A stretch of 60,000 nucleotides of DNA from Adiantum capillus-veneris (taxonomy: Eukaryota > Streptophyta > Polypodiopsida > Polypodiales > Pteridaceae): assembly GCA_014529385.2 (NCBI GenBank), contig CM043952.1:52996619-53056618 (forward strand), in the 5' to 3' direction. A program made the position numbers and the translations under genes. Positions 1-14,062 of this stretch are shown one piece after another. The first letter of the stretch is position 1, and each line of letters begins with the position of its first letter. The notes beneath the pieces were generated by a model. It was not told where the DNA came from. It was given only the letters and a program-made list of their open reading frames with translations, and did not search any database.

Positions 1-1310
1 TAATATGGAGAGACCCCTGATATCTATGATTTCTAGGCTGATTAGAGCCAAGGCCTCAGTCCCACATGACATCATACGAGCGGAGCTGGCTGCCCCACCT
101 ATGGAGGTTGAGGCACTCACCAGATCAGTATCATTTGTACACAGCTTATGGGACACCACCAGGGACAGGTATGCCAGGCTTGCTCTCGAGTCATCCAGAC
201 AGCTGGCATTACAGGGAGATACATCATGTTGGTATGCACAGATGAGCTCATGGTTTCAGAGGCATGGTTTCAGCATGGACAGGCTGCCCCCTTTCCAGTA
301 TTCTCTTGATGCACCATCCTTGGCTCTTACACGGATGGAGACTACTAGACTCATTCGGCAGGATCTTATCCAGCTTGATAACAAGAGGACATGGATAGAA
401 CCATCACGGGAGTTGGGTACGAAGAGGGTTTTCTATAGAGAACATCTTCTTCAACTCACGACAGACGGATTTGTCACACGGCCCAGTTACATGGACACAC
501 ATCTATCTCATAGGTTACGATGTGCTATTGGCCAGATTCGCACATCTTCACACCAGCTTGGGATTGAGACAGGTAGATTCAGAGGCATACCAGCAGACAG
601 TAGGATATGTCAGTTATGCCATGCAGAGCCAGAGACAGAGTTCCACTATATATGTCGCTGCACAGTCTACTATGAGATACGGGGACGCTTTCATTGTCTA
701 TTCAGAGATGGTTTTGACTCGTTAGACAGAGTCATGAGATATCACGATCAAAGATGTCTCGGATTATTCCTACTTGAGATTCAGAGACATAGAGACGCTC
801 TATTGAATGGGCAAAGACAGAGACAGTCCCAGAGACACATCTCAGATTTCTTCAGTCTGAGTACCACAGAGTCAGAGGGGACACCACCACCAGAGAGCTC
901 GGTTCCCACCCATACACACATCAGCGGTACTCTCATTGATCGAGCTACAGAGTTAGGGAGATCGAGACGACCGCGACTGAGGAGGGGAGCCACGCAGCAC
1001 CGGCGGAGATTGCGGCAGAGGATCCACAGGATTCTAGCACGACACCCAGAATGTCGATCGGGATAGGCTTCATGCTACTGCTATATTGTATCATGGTGAC
1101 ACTTATCCCCACTTTGTACCTTTATGGTGATACCATTGCTCAGCCTACCAGCCACCCATAGGAGTCGGTAGCACTCCTATCAGTTCTTTGTTTGTAGTTT
1201 TCTTGTTTGTACCCAGACTTGGTACTAGACTCATCATTGTAATCAGTTGGTCTCATAGGTCATTTTGGCCTCTTGTAGACGTTAATATATCATTTCATTT
1301 CATTTCATTT
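1..1310 (+). mobile_element. LINE copy A, 3' end (enters from the left window edge)
   Basis: Non-LTR retrotransposon remnant holding the C-terminal part of ORF2, a 3' UTR of about 200 bp and a tail of ATTTC-type repeats that runs into a short CTCTCTC. The 3' UTR carries the sequence GGTCTCATAGGTCA, a small hairpin at 1257-1271 and GACGTTAATA, all shared with LINEs C, E and F. The next element (B) starts at once after the CT tract, so A and B are head-to-tail. The 5' part lies outside the window. Confidence 0.85.
2..1066 (+). CDS. LINE A ORF2, C-terminal part (post-RT region, CCHC and PIP-like motif)
   Basis: Open frame of about 354 codons entering from the window edge and ending at TAG 1064-1066. 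It aligns throughout with the C-terminal third of ORF2 in LINEs C, E and F (shared IRAELAAPPME, SHQLGIETGRFRG). No RT motif is present because the sequence starts downstream of the RT domain. It contains a C-x2-C...H...C cluster (CQLCHAEPETEFHYICRC) typical of L1-type ORF2 C-termini. At 830-853 it has QRHISDFF, matching the PCNA-interacting motif Q-x-x-I-x-x-F-F. The frame has no internal stop, so this end is better preserved than B, C or D. Whether the complete element is intact cannot be judged here. Confidence 0.8.
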   Translation, partial: NMERPLISMISRLIRAKASVPHDIIRAELAAPPMEVEALTRSVSFVHSLWDTTRDRYARLALESSRQLALQGDTSCWYAQMSSWFQRHGFSMDRLPPFQYSLDAPSLALTRMETTRLIRQDLIQLDNKRTWIEPSRELGTKRVFYREHLLQLTTDGFVTRPSYMDTHLSHRLRCAIGQIRTSSHQLGIETGRFRGIPADSRICQLCHAEPETEFHYICRCTVYYEIRGRFHCLFRDGFDSLDRVMRYHDQRCLGLFLLEIQRHRDALLNGQRQRQSQRHISDFFSLSTTESEGTPPPESSVPTHTHISGTLIDRATELGRSRRPRLRRGATQHRRRLRQRIHRILARHPECRSG

Positions 1311-1579
1311 CTCTCTCCCGTTTTTTGACCTAGTAGATAGCAGTCCACTCTTTTGACCATAACTCGCTCATTTGAACTCCGATTTAGGTGATCTATAGCC
1401 TCAATCGAAAAACACAAAGCCCTCTACGCATTGATGTAAAGACAGAATTTTTCTGTGTAATGGAAGGCTTTGCTGTAACAACATCTCAGAACTGAAAAAA
1501 CTGTCAAAACTTTTCGTTTTTGTTGCCGGCTTGAAGGCAATGTCAGACAAAACTCGCAAGGGTGGAAAATCCACTCGCC

Positions 1580-2470
1580 ATGGAGAATGATGCAAAATCT
1601 CCAAGGAATTTGGATGCTAATCCAACCACATTGTCTACAACAACGGAAGCAATAGTCATGGCTTACTTGATCTCATTACAAGAAACCATCAACAAGCAAG
1701 GTGAAGAGTTGCGCGCACTTGCAATGGAGAATGGCACTTTAAGAGTTCTCGTTGTGGAGAATGAGCACTTCAAGAAGGTTCTTGAAATGCAAACAACACG
1801 CTTGATGCATCTTGAGAATGAAGTTCAAGAATGTAAACGCTCTCTTGTTGACATGAATGTATTGAAAGAGCGCTTGAGCAAAGTTGAGAGTGATCATGTA
1901 TTGAAAGAGGAAACGATAGATACAATACGACATGATGTATGTGAGATGAAAAATGCATCCAAATCATGGGCTGATATATGTGAGGATAATGTAGTTTCTA
2001 CATCTCCTATCACGCAAGCCGTTGTCCAAGCAAAGAATGTAGAGAATGTGGACACTCAAGAATTGCAAGAACGACAAAAACGCTAAAAGAACATCGTCAT
2101 TCGTGGAATCAAGGAGGAAAGCATATAAACACCCCAATCTCTTGCGGTTGCTATTGAAGAGTTTTTTGCTACACACTTTGGCATGTCAGGAATCATGGCT
2201 TATGGTGCACATCGAGTTGGAAAATGAGGAGTCCCTCGCTCGGGAGAAAGACCTATTGTATGTACCATGGCTGATGAGGTAAAGAGAAAGATCATCCTTG
2301 ACAATAGTTGGATCTACCTCAAAGGAACGAGTTGTAATATATATGAGGATCGCACTCTTATGCAACAAAATGTACGTCGCAAAGCATATGAGGAAAGAAG
2401 CAAGAAGGTTAAGGTGTCATCTCAAGAAGAAAAGCCACTTGAGGAGGATGCAAGTCCACCCAACAAATAG
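1580..2470 (+). pseudogene. LINE B ORF1 (coiled-coil RNA-binding protein) with three nonsense codons
   Basis: One continuous frame from ATG 1580 to TAG 2468-2470, broken by TAA 2084, TAA 2126 and TGA 2225. The N-terminal half is rich in Leu, Glu and Lys with heptad-like spacing, consistent with a coiled coil. The C-terminal half after the first stop (NIVIRGIKEE, then RPIVCTMADEVKRK and ALMQQNVRRKAYEE-like residues) resembles the RRM and C-terminal regions of L1-type ORF1 proteins. Such proteins coat LINE RNA and assist target-primed reverse transcription; that role is inferred from family resemblance. An upstream ATG at 1569 in the same frame is also possible. The final TAG is followed by ORF2 in the same frame. 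Confidence 0.75.
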
Positions 2471-5400
2471 GGACACATGATCTATGAGACCAACTCACGC
2501 TTGCGAATAAGCATTTGGAATTGTAACGGGTATCCATGGAATGCGGGAATTGGCATTGATGAGCTTACCAATGACTGATGTGATACTTCTTGTCGAAACA
2601 TGGGAGCATGATGCGCAACGAATTCTTGGATTTGACAAATACGATGTGCATTCTTTGATGTGGGCCAAAAATGCAAAGCAACGAAGAGGCCAAGGAGATG
2701 TAGCATGTATGACCAAAAAGGGTTTGAAAGATGTTTCCACTGTCAAAGAAGATAAGTATAAATGCTACTTATGGCTGAAAATCAGCCCACCAAATGGTCC
2801 AGTCATGTTTGTGGCTGGTTGCTATATTCCTCACTATGACTCCAACTTTTATGCTCGCTTGGATATGAATAGAGATCAGCCCTTTGTTGAACTAGAGGAA
2901 GACATAGCTCATTACAAAGATCAAGGTAAAGTCATTGTTTTTGGAAACATGAATGCTCGCACAAATACGTTACAACACGACACACACCAAGTTGACATGC
3001 CGCATGTCTCAAGAAGAATGGATGACTCGTACATGTATAATCGAAGTTCTAATGATGCAAAAGAACTCGATCACTATGGAAAGTCACTTCTACATATATG
3101 CAATAGTACCGGAATGCTCATTGCAAATGGTGTATCTCTGTGGCAAGGCACCAATGACTTTACATGTACAAAGCACAATGGTGATAGCGTGATTGACTAT
3201 ATGTTGTTCTCGAAAGCCACTCTAGAATGCATACAAAGCTTTACACTTGGTGAATGGAATCCGGAATCGAATCATAGGATGTTATGTATTGACCTCAAGT
3301 GTGATAAACTGCCCGAGCATGTAGCCTCCAATCATGATGTGAATCATTTGTACCTACGTCTAGACTTCAAACGAGCACTTATATATGCTGATATGGTGGA
3401 CCAAATGTTAAGCATGATAGAGCATCAAGAGAGCCCAACATTAGAATGCAAGTGGAAAGTTTTCAAAGAAGTAATTTGCTCTTGTGCGAAGGAATGCTTT
3501 TCGGTGAAACACATGTCTGCAAAAGGTCTAAGAAGGGTAGCACCAAGAAGAAATGATTTGACATGGAATGTAGTCGAGCCCGAAAACACTTGCTAAGATT
3601 GGATGCAAGCAAAGACAAGGAAGTTTACTTGGAATGTTCACACACATACAAAGCACTTGTTCAAAAGAAGAGGAGAAGGTAGGAAGTCAAAAAACAACTT
3701 CTTTTAGCGCAAGAGAAAGCACAGGCATGTAGCAGGTTTTGGCAAAATCTAAAAGGCAAGCGCGTTGAGAGCTTTGGTAACTTGACTCGTGAGGATATGT
3801 ATATGCATTGCAAGAACCTCTATGAGCAACCCAATGTTGATAAGATGGAGTGTTGTAGCTCCCTTCCGTTTATGTCTTCCTTCTTTACCATTGAAGATGT
3901 ATGCCGGGCGCTTGAGAAACTTGCTACTCGCAAGGCAGGGGACCTTCAAGGTGTCAAGGCTGAAATGATTAAATGGACAAGCAAGAAAACACGATATTGG
4001 ATATGCGATATGTTTAACCTTACACTTCAGCATGGCATGCCTCATGATTGGAGTGCAAATTGGATCAAACCTTTGCACAAAGGAGGAGATGTAAACAATG
4101 TGAACAACTATCGCACTATAATGGTTGGTTCTTTGATAGCAAAGTTATTTGGATGTATCATTGAGATGAATATAAGTGAATGGGCTGAAAAGAATAGCAA
4201 ACGTGCGCTTGGCAAAGCAGGTTTTCGAAAGCATCATAGCACTATTGATCACCTTGTCACTCTTCGAGTTCTTATGGAAGCGTCTCGATTGAAAGGAAAA
4301 AAGTTGTATTGTTGCTTTGTGGATTTCAAGAAAGCTTTTGACATGGTACCGCGAGGAAATCTTTGGAGACGTATGCAAAGCCTTCAAGTGCCGAGAGAAT
4401 TTATGCATGCAGTCTTTCGCATCTACCAAAAAGTGATATATCGATTACATATGGGGGATGGAATTTCAGAATTTTTTGCAAGCACCATTGGTGTCAAACA
4501 AGGATGCCCACTTTCCCCAACCCTCTTTGGGCTACTCATTGACGAATTGGAATGCATGGTTCTTGATTTTATGCAGCAAGAAGGCATAGAAGAGGTTAAG
4601 ATCGGAAATGCGGTGATCATGCTTTTGCTTTATGCCGATGATGTAGTGCTCTTGGCACATACCTTAGAAGATGCACAAAAGCTTATGAGTATCTTGGAAC
4701 GCTTTTGCCTACATAGCGGGCTGATCGTGAATGGATCCAAAACCAAGGTTATGCTTGTAAAGACTCTCAATGACGAAAATCCATGCATTGTATACAACAA
4801 TGAGCAACTTGAAGTGGTAGATCACTTCAAGTACCTTGGCCTTGAGGTTCCATCCAATCATAAATGGAAGGATTGTGCAATGCGTCGCTTGGAAGCCGGA
4901 AAGAGGGCTTATTATGCATTTGAGAACATGTGCAATGCTGGAGAGATCAAGTGTTGGGCTCTCAAAAAGTACCTCTTTTGACACATTGGTGACACCGGTG
5001 CTTCTTTATGGAGTGGAGGTGTGGGGTGGAAGCATCGGGAAGTCTACTTGGAAAGAGTTTGAGAAAGTCCAAAAGCGTTTTCTCAACAACTTTCTCCAAG
5101 TCAAGACACAAACACCCTACATGCTCTTACTTCTTGAGTCCGGATCGCTTCCCATTGAGGTCTTGAGCATGCAAAGGGTTGTGGAGTACATACTTAAGAC
5201 ACAAGGTAGCCCTTTGCATCGACTTCCTAGAATCGCATATGAAGCAAGTCAAAAGGTCCAAAAGACATGCAAGAGCAAAATACTAAGTTCGGGATGGATG
5301 CTTGACATCAAGAAATGGTTTGGAAGATGGGATGGATGTCACTTGGTCAAGGATGCGTCGATCGACTCCCAAGTTAATGAGGCCTTCTTACAACGCCAAT

Positions 5401-5855
5401 GTATCACGGCTTGGGAGAAATCCGGAGGTTCTCGCTTCAGCCATTACACCACACACGTTGCCCCAAACTACAAATCTCTCTTCTTCTCTAAACGAGGTAA
5501 CCGAACCCATCTCTACATCCTTGAGCCCATCCCGTTGAGTGCGATCCGCACCATTGCCTCTATTCGTCTTAGCTCACATTCTCTACGCTGCGAGACAGGA
5601 CGTTGGGGCACTGGCGAGGAGTCTCATCGACTTTGCACCTTATGTCCTTGTCAAGTGCGAGAGAGTGAGTACCACACACTACTTGAGTGCTCAGCTTTTG
5701 ACCACATTAGGTCCTCTTTTCCCCATATATTCAGCCATGAGCTCTCCCTACATACCTTCCTCTCCCAACCACGATGTGGACTCTCTATTGCGACGCTCAT
5801 TTCAGCCATTTTTGAGCATCAAGAGTCACTTATGACCTCCACTCACACCACGTGA
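2471..5855 (+). pseudogene. LINE B ORF2 (AP endonuclease + reverse transcriptase), broken
   Basis: ORF2 starts in the ORF1 frame straight after TAG 2468; the first ATG is the third codon after the stop (2477). The endonuclease (about 2507-3330) shows SIWNCNG, LLVETWEHD, a degenerate GNMNAR (usual GDFNAR) and a final residue cluster NHRML instead of the usual SDH, so the nuclease looks damaged. The frame changes near 3562, an in-frame stop lies near 3680, and RT resumes at 3782-4981 with CCFVDFKKAFDMVPR, GVKQGCPLSPTLFG and LLYADDVVLL (catalytic YADD intact). Another frameshift near 4975 leads to the C-terminal region (to 5855) with a C-x2-C...H...C cluster (CTLCPCQVRESEYHTLLEC). The C-terminus has no PIP-like motif. 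Confidence 0.85.
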
Positions 5856-5902
5856 CATGTTCATTTGGTCCCATAGGTCATATTTGACCTCCGAGGACGA
5901 TA

Positions 5903-5908
<6 letters not shown>

Positions 5909-5969
<61 letters not shown>
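5909..5969. repeat. (CT)n microsatellite, 3' boundary of LINE B
   Basis: Uninterrupted CT dinucleotide run of about 61 bp. It abuts the 3' end of LINE B and is followed by the 5' region of the hAT-1 gene. Confidence 0.97.
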
Positions 5970-5972
<3 letters not shown>

Positions 5973-5998
5973 CAAGGGCAAGTGTCCACACTCTAAAT

Positions 5999-6008
5999 CT
6001 ATATAAGG
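5999..6008 (+). promoter_or_regulatory. TATA-like box of hAT-1
   Basis: The sequence CTATATAAGG lies about 270 bp upstream of the hAT-1 ATG at 6277 and precedes a long pyrimidine-rich leader. hAT-2 has an equivalent site (CTATAAAAG) before a similar leader, which supports the reading. Confidence 0.5.
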
Positions 6009-6276
6009 ATGCCCTCTTTCTCTTCTTCTCCATTAAGTACCAACTCAAGGCTCAAGCTCATGAGTCATTCTCAAGCTCTTTCATGAGTCATGAGAGACTG
6101 CAATTTGCTCTAGCCTCTCAAGCTCTCCATTCCTCCCTCATTCCTCCATGAAGCTTGCCTCTTGAGTCTTCCTCTCTCACACCTCCTCTCTCCATTACCA
6201 AAAAATCTCAAGCCCTCCATTGCGCAAAACTCTCAACTTTCAAGCTCTACGTCTCTCAACTTTCGAGTGTTCTATC

Positions 6277-7885
6277 ATGCCTCCCCCTTTTCATGAAACT
6301 TTTGAAAAGCATTGCCGTTCCTATGAGAGGGTGAGGGACAAACGAAACGTTTGTAGGTGGACTTGCAAGTATTGTCCCAAGATCATGACCTCCTCCTCCA
6401 CTCGACTCAGCATCCACGTGAGGAAGATGGGAGGTGAAGCCGGTCCATGTCTCAATATACCGGACAACATTTTGGAAGAGTACAAGCAGAAGTATCTCCC
6501 CTTGAAAACGTGCAAGGTGGGGATGAAGAGAGCCCAAGAGTAGTGGCGCCCGACATTGATGTTATCAACTCGGAGGAGGATATGAGCGGCCCTTCTCCCT
6601 CTACCTCCATTGCAGTCGGTGACGCGACGGCAAGCTCAATGGCTACCACGAAGAAGAAGGCGTCTGCAAGTGCTAGTGGCCATCCTCCAAAGCAAGCAAG
6701 GCAAGCCTCTCTCTTGCAATCGGTGGGTTTGAGCTGCGGTCCATTGTCTTTCCTCGAAGATGACGAAGGCTTGCGGACATTGAGATTGCACGCACCATCA
6801 TTGAGTGTAATCTTGCTTTCAACATCCTTCGACTAGAGCCGTGGAGGAGGATGGTGAAAGCTATTGCAACCGTCGGTCCATGTGAGGGGTGGACGCGTCC
6901 ATCCTATGCTGACATGCGCACCAAGAAGCTCGACGAAGAGCGGACAAGAATCGACAAATCCCTTGAGTCCGTGCGAGCCGGATGGGCAAAATATGGGTGC
7001 TCCATTCTCTTTGATGGGTGGAGTGATCGCAAGAAGAGGGGCATCATTAACATACTCTTTGCACCTACTTCTTGCAAGCGGTTGATGCGGGAGCAAGAGG
7101 CAAGAAGGTCACGGGCAAATTCATCTACAAGTGTATCAAGACGGTAATAGAAGAGGTGAGAGTTTAAGTTGTCCCCTCTTCTTGTGCAATATATAGTATG
7201 TACTTACTACTTTTTCGCCCTCTTGATAAGTGTTCTAATTTTTTTTCTCTTCAATGTAGGTCGGACCCGAAAATGTGGTGCAAGTCATCACCGATAATGC
7301 ATCCAATTGCACCAACATGAGCCAACTACTTGAGGCCTAATACAAGAACATTGTATGGACCCCTTGTGCCTCCCATTGACTCGATCTTTTCATGGAAGAC
7401 ATAGGAGAACTAGAATGGGTGAAGGCCATTCTCACCCAAGCCCTCCTCACTATGGTCAACTTCATCAATGCCAAGGTGAGATTATTCGCAATTTATTGCA
7501 CGTACTCCGACAAGGAATTGAAGAAGCCCTCGGCAACACGATTTGCCTCCATGTGGCTTCTTCTTGAGCGCCTCTACGATGTTCGAAACAAAGTGCAAAA
7601 AACCATGGTGTCTGATGAGTTCAAGTAATGGTGTGAAGCAGAGAACCAAGCAACCCCACAAGAGGCAAAGGCCATCCAACGACTTTCCCTCAAAGAAGAA
7701 TTTGGGAAGAGGTGAAGGGTCTAGTGGTAGCCCATCTACAAAGTGCTACAAAGTGCTCCGAATGACCGACATGGAGGGATATGGAGGAGGCATACAAGGA
7801 AATAGAGGCATCAACCATTCTTGATGATCCACCCGATGGGACACGGTATCTACTTTGCTCTCCATTCTCAAGTAGACTCTATGTT
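6277..7885 (+). pseudogene. hAT-1 transposase, N-terminal two thirds, degenerate
   Basis: Starts at ATG 6277 (MPPPFHETFEKH). Residues near 28-60 form a BED-type zinc finger (CRWTCKYCPK ... LSIHVRKMGG). A frameshift follows near 6530-6540. The reading then passes through a linker to EGWTRPSYADMRTKKLDEER and FDGWSDRKKRG (first catalytic Asp), with another frameshift near 7070. A likely intron at 7156-7259 (GTGAG...GTAG) joins VIEE to VGPENVVQVITDNASNC (second catalytic Asp). Stops occur at about 7338, 7377 and 7626. The sequence then runs through PSATRFASMW to EEAYKEIEAST before the LINE C junction. hAT transposases excise and insert their element by cut-and-paste; this copy cannot encode one. 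Confidence 0.75.
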
Positions 7886-7889
7886 TTTT

Positions 7890-10593
<2,704 letters not shown>

Positions 10594-10997
10594 GCATAAA
10601 GGAGAAGGATTAACGGAAGTCCTACCACAAGCCGACATTCTCTTTTTATTGGAAACATGGGAACACGATGCATGTAGAATACCACACATTGAAGGATATG
10701 TCACACACTCCCTACGGATACCATGTACAAAAATGAGGGGACAAGGAGTTGTCGCGGTGATATACCGAGAGGAACTGAGAAAAATGATCACAATTTGCAA
10801 CACAGATGCTCATAACCGGTACATATGGATCAAGTTTGACACAAAACCTAAACCTATGTTCATTGCCGGGTGCTACATCCCCCATAGAGAGTCACCATTC
10901 TATGGTGCCTTCAATATAGAGAAGAATTACCCTTTCGAGGATCTGTATGCCGATATCCATGCCTATGCACAAGAAGGGATGATTATGCTTATTGGGG

Positions 10998-11005
10998 ATA
11001 TGAAT
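10998..11005. repeat. 8-bp target-site duplication of hAT-2, left copy
   Basis: ATATGAAT, identical to 14,055-14,062. It lies within the LINE D codons for GDMN of the endonuclease. Confidence 0.9.
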
Positions 11006-11241
11006 CATAGTTACAGGGGACGGGGGGGACAGGCCCTAGGGCCGGGGGACGGCCGTAACCGGGCCGGGAACGGCTGGGAACGCCGAGGGACGGACGGAAA
11101 ACGGGCCGGACGGGCGGGTCGCAGGGGGGACGGCCGGGGCCGGACCGGGATCAGATTCAAAAAAATGGCCGTTTTTGACCGTTTGCAACGGCTCTGTGCA
11201 GCCCCAACTGCCATATTTTTTAAGCCTTGGCCCTTGGGAGG

Positions 11242-11250
11242 CTATAAAAG
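11242..11250 (+). promoter_or_regulatory. TATA box of the hAT-2 transposase
   Basis: CTATAAAAG in a plausible promoter position, about 210 bp before ATG 11,455 and ahead of a pyrimidine-rich leader of the kind seen in hAT-1. Confidence 0.6.
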
Positions 11251-11454
11251 GCTCCCTTGGGCCTCTTAATACTCATAGTCTCAATGCTCAATGCTCATTC
11301 CATTTCTCTCAAGCTCAAGGCTCAAGTTTGAACTTTGAAGCTCTCCTCTCCCTCTTCTACCCACTTTGAAGCTCTCCTATACTCTCTCTCCACACAAGCT
11401 CTCCTCTAACCCTTCTAACTTCTAAGCTCTACTCTCTCGAGTCTCTCCACCATC

Positions 11455-13643
11455 ATGTCATCTCAAGCCAACTCCACTTCTCAAGCCGCTTCTTCTCGAA
11501 GGAGGCCCGCCGTGCAAACGTGGTCGTGGTGGGATGAAGTCGACTTTAGCTCACGTGGCAAAGGTGGCGGTGCAAGACCATGGACGTGCAAGCTGTCCAT
11601 ACAAGAGATCGGGTGGTTCAAACAAAGTGCGAGCCCATCTTCTTCATGAACCCGGTCACGAGGTGAAGTTTTGCCCTCATGTAGCTCCCGAGAAGAGGTT
11701 GGATCTTCTTGAGAAGCTCACGGTGTATGAGGTTGCGGAAGCGGCCAAGAGGGGCCGTTTTGTTGCCGTTGATCCCTCCGCCACGGCGACACCGCGAGAG
11801 CAAAGGGAATCCAACCTTGACGACATCTCTCGAACCTTCAAGAGCCATGGATCTACACCGTCCTCTTCCCTTCCGCATCGCCAAACCACTCTCAACGAAA
11901 ATTGGAATCCTAAATTGAAGGAAGAGGTGGATAGGTCGGTTGCCCGATTCTTCTTCCACGACCACATTGCCTTCCATGCTTCGCGGTGAGTTTCCCTTGG
12001 CATATGCACATTGCAATCTTCCATTTTGTATTCATAATGGGTTATAATTTCTCGACTCTCCATACTAACGCAACATGCTCTATTTTGTGGATAGGTCTCC
12101 ATACTTTCGAACCATGGTTACGAAAATGGGGGAATATGGCTCCTCTTATGTGCCACCTTCATCGGAGAGGCTTCGCACCACCCTCCTTGACAAAGAGAAG
12201 CTTGCCGTGGAGCAAGCGGCCCAAGCAACAAAGGATTTGTGGGAGACCAATGGCGTCTCTCTTCTTGTAGATGGATGGAGCGACACCCGCAAGCGGTCCA
12301 TCCACGGGGTGGTGGCCTACTCCCGGGGGGATAGTGGCAAGACCGCCGAGATGCTTGCTGCGGAGTGGACAAGCACCATAGAGATCACCGGCCCGGAGAA
12401 TGTCCTTTGTATGGTTGCAGATGGAGAGGCGTCAAATAGGGCAGCCGGAGCTATCATTGAGGGCATGTATCCCAGCATCCATGTCACATTTTGCATGGCG
12501 CATTGCCTCAATAACCTCCTCAAGGACATAGGGAACTTGTCATGGATTTCACCCACCATTGGTGATGCCTCTCGAATTGTCTCCTTTGTGCTCAACCATC
12601 AAAAAGTGCGCCATGAATTCTCAAAGAGGAGCCACTTGTCTTTGCTCAAATATTCAGAGACAAGATTTGCATTCAATTGGCTTATGCTAGGCCGCTTGTC
12701 TACATGTGGCGGAGCCTTAAGGGGCCTCTTTCTCAGTGATGAGTTCCAGGCCATGCTGGAGTCTACATCAACAGTAGGATTGAAATGCCGAGAATGGGCC
12801 GACGACGTCGGTTGGTGGGAGGAGGTGAAGACTCTTGACGCCATGGTCAAGCCTATTCTACACCTACTTCGAGTGGTGGATGGCTTGCAGCCATGCATTG
12901 GCAAAGTCTACGAAGCCATGGATCGGATGATAGAGGCATTTGAGAAGCTTGTGCCTGACCCTGTTCAGTATGCGGAGATTCATGGCTTGTGGGAGTCGAG
13001 GTGGAATAGATACTACTCTCCACTTCATGCGGCAGCTTATGTGCTTGACCCTGAGTTTCAAGGAAGGCGTCAAGAGACCGACAAGGAGGTGAGCAAAGGA
13101 TGGCGGCTTGCATTGGAGCGCCTTGAGCCTAGCAATGACATTAGGCGCAAGATTAGAGACGAGCTACTCAACTACAGGCAAAAGAAGGGCTCCTATGGAT
13201 GTGTAGATGCACAGCTTGATCGCAACAAGATTGGCTCGGTTTTGTGGTGGGAGGACTATGGAGGAGATGGCCCACATTTGCAACGCTTGGCTGTTCGTGT
13301 CCTTAGCCAAGCATGTACCACTAGTTGCTTGGAGCAACTATGGAGTGTGTACAGCCACATTGCCTCTAAGAAGAGGAATCGCCTTGAGGTTCAGAGGGCC
13401 AATGATTTGGTGTTTGTGAGCGCTAACTTGCGCATGCTTGCCAAGAGCGTCACACACAAGGCAGATCCTTTCAGTGAGTGGGAGATGGCACAAGAGAATC
13501 CATTTATGGCCGATACTCTTTTGGAGGAGCTAGAGGAGGATTTCGAGCCTCAATGTGAGCCTCCCGAGCCGGAGCCCTCATACGTCGCTGACGACCTCGA
13601 CTACGACGACGATGTGGTGATTCAGCAGGCGAGCACTTCTTGA
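11455..13643 (+). pseudogene. hAT-2 transposase, nearly intact (one frameshift in the BED finger)
   Basis: ATG 11,455 opens MSSQANSTSQAASS. The BED finger starts in this frame (ARPWTCK) and continues in another (CPYKRSGGSNKVRAHLL), so a small indel near 11,595 breaks exon 1. Exon 1 ends at 11,985; the intron at 11,986-12,094 (GTGAGT...ATAG) joins HIAFHASR to SPYFRTMV, a junction seen in plant hAT proteins. Exon 2 (12,095-13,643) is open throughout: LVDGWSDTRKRS (catalytic Asp), LCMVADGEASNR (second Asp), FCMAHCLNNLLKDIG, then the C-terminal dimerisation domain with LWWEDYGG and SCLEQLWSVYSHIASKKRN, whose Glu fits the third acidic position. An acidic tail follows. The long intact exon and exact ends suggest fairly recent insertion. 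Confidence 0.88.
11986..12094 (+). other. Intron of the hAT-2 transposase
   Basis: GTGAGT donor and ATAG acceptor, 109 bp. Splicing keeps the frame, joining HASR to SPYF. Confidence 0.75.
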
Positions 13644-14054
13644 GTTTGATGATCATTGATCACTAGACTCTCGAATCTAGACTCTTGAGCCTACAACTCT
13701 ACCTACTACATAGCCCTTTGTACTTTTTGTTATCCTTGAGGCCTCAGGCTTTTCCTAAGTCCTTTAGGCTTTTTGACTCTTGAGCCCTTGTGGCATGCAC
13801 TTCTCATTTTGTATCCATCGATCATCGATGTTTTATTAGCACATTTCAGCCTATATGACTCATGTTCTGTGGTCTATTTAGTGTAAATTTATGGTCAAAG
13901 TGATGCTCTATGTGTGTGGCATGTGTGTAGGTCAAAAAATGCCAAAAAAAACTCTCTTTTTTTTTTTTTTGCCGTTCTGACCCCTGTCCCCGTTTCCTGA
14001 CTTTTGCGTCCCGACCCCGTTCCCGACCCCGACCCGCCATCCCATGTAACTATG
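13644..14054 (+). other. 3' UTR and right terminal region of hAT-2
   Basis: No coding sequence. It holds a T/AG-rich trailer, a short poly-T run near 13,958-13,970 and a C-rich right end with CCCGACCCCG motifs that mirrors the G-rich left end. Confidence 0.6.
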
Positions 14055-14062
14055 ATATGAAT
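14055..14062. repeat. 8-bp target-site duplication of hAT-2, right copy
   Basis: ATATGAAT directly after the TGTAACTATG right terminus, followed by the continuation of the LINE D endonuclease. Confidence 0.9.

Larger units (their letters stand above)
1318..5908 (+). mobile_element. LINE copy B, full length but inactivated
   Basis: Two-ORF non-LTR retrotransposon: a 5' UTR of about 260 bp, ORF1 at 1580-2470, ORF2 at 2471-5855, and a short 3' UTR with a perfect hairpin at 5875-5890 (AGGTCA/TGACCT). It ends directly in (CT)n at 5909. It is a different subgroup from A/C/E/F: its ORF2 resembles LINE D and relic H (shared LLVETWEHDA-type start) and its C-terminus lacks the PIP-like motif. It begins right after the CT tract that ends LINE A. 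Stops and frameshifts in both ORFs make it defective. Confidence 0.85.
5970..7889 (+). mobile_element. hAT-1 transposon, left part (interrupted by LINEs C-D-E)
   Basis: Remnant of a hAT DNA transposon. It holds a TATA-like site at 5999-6008, a CT-rich leader, a BED-type zinc finger, the first and second catalytic regions (FDGWSD and VITDNASN) and part of the insertion domain. The same coding sequence resumes at 22,231 after 14.3 kb of LINE sequence. The left inverted end was not found in the window, and LINEs A and B may sit inside its 5' flank. The right end is at 23,928. Confidence 0.75.
11006..14054 (+). mobile_element. hAT-2: complete 3,049-bp hAT transposon nested in LINE D
   Basis: The ends are inverted: the left end reads CATAGTTACAGGGGACGG, and the right end read on the minus strand is CATAGTTACATGGGATGG. 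They are flanked by an 8-bp direct repeat ATATGAAT (10,998-11,005 and 14,055-14,062), the size expected for hAT. Removing the element and one repeat restores the LINE D endonuclease reading GDMNAH. The left 150 bp and the right terminal ~80 bp are strongly GC-skewed (G-rich left, C-rich right). Inside is a TATA box, a BED finger, one intron and a long transposase exon. Confidence 0.93.
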
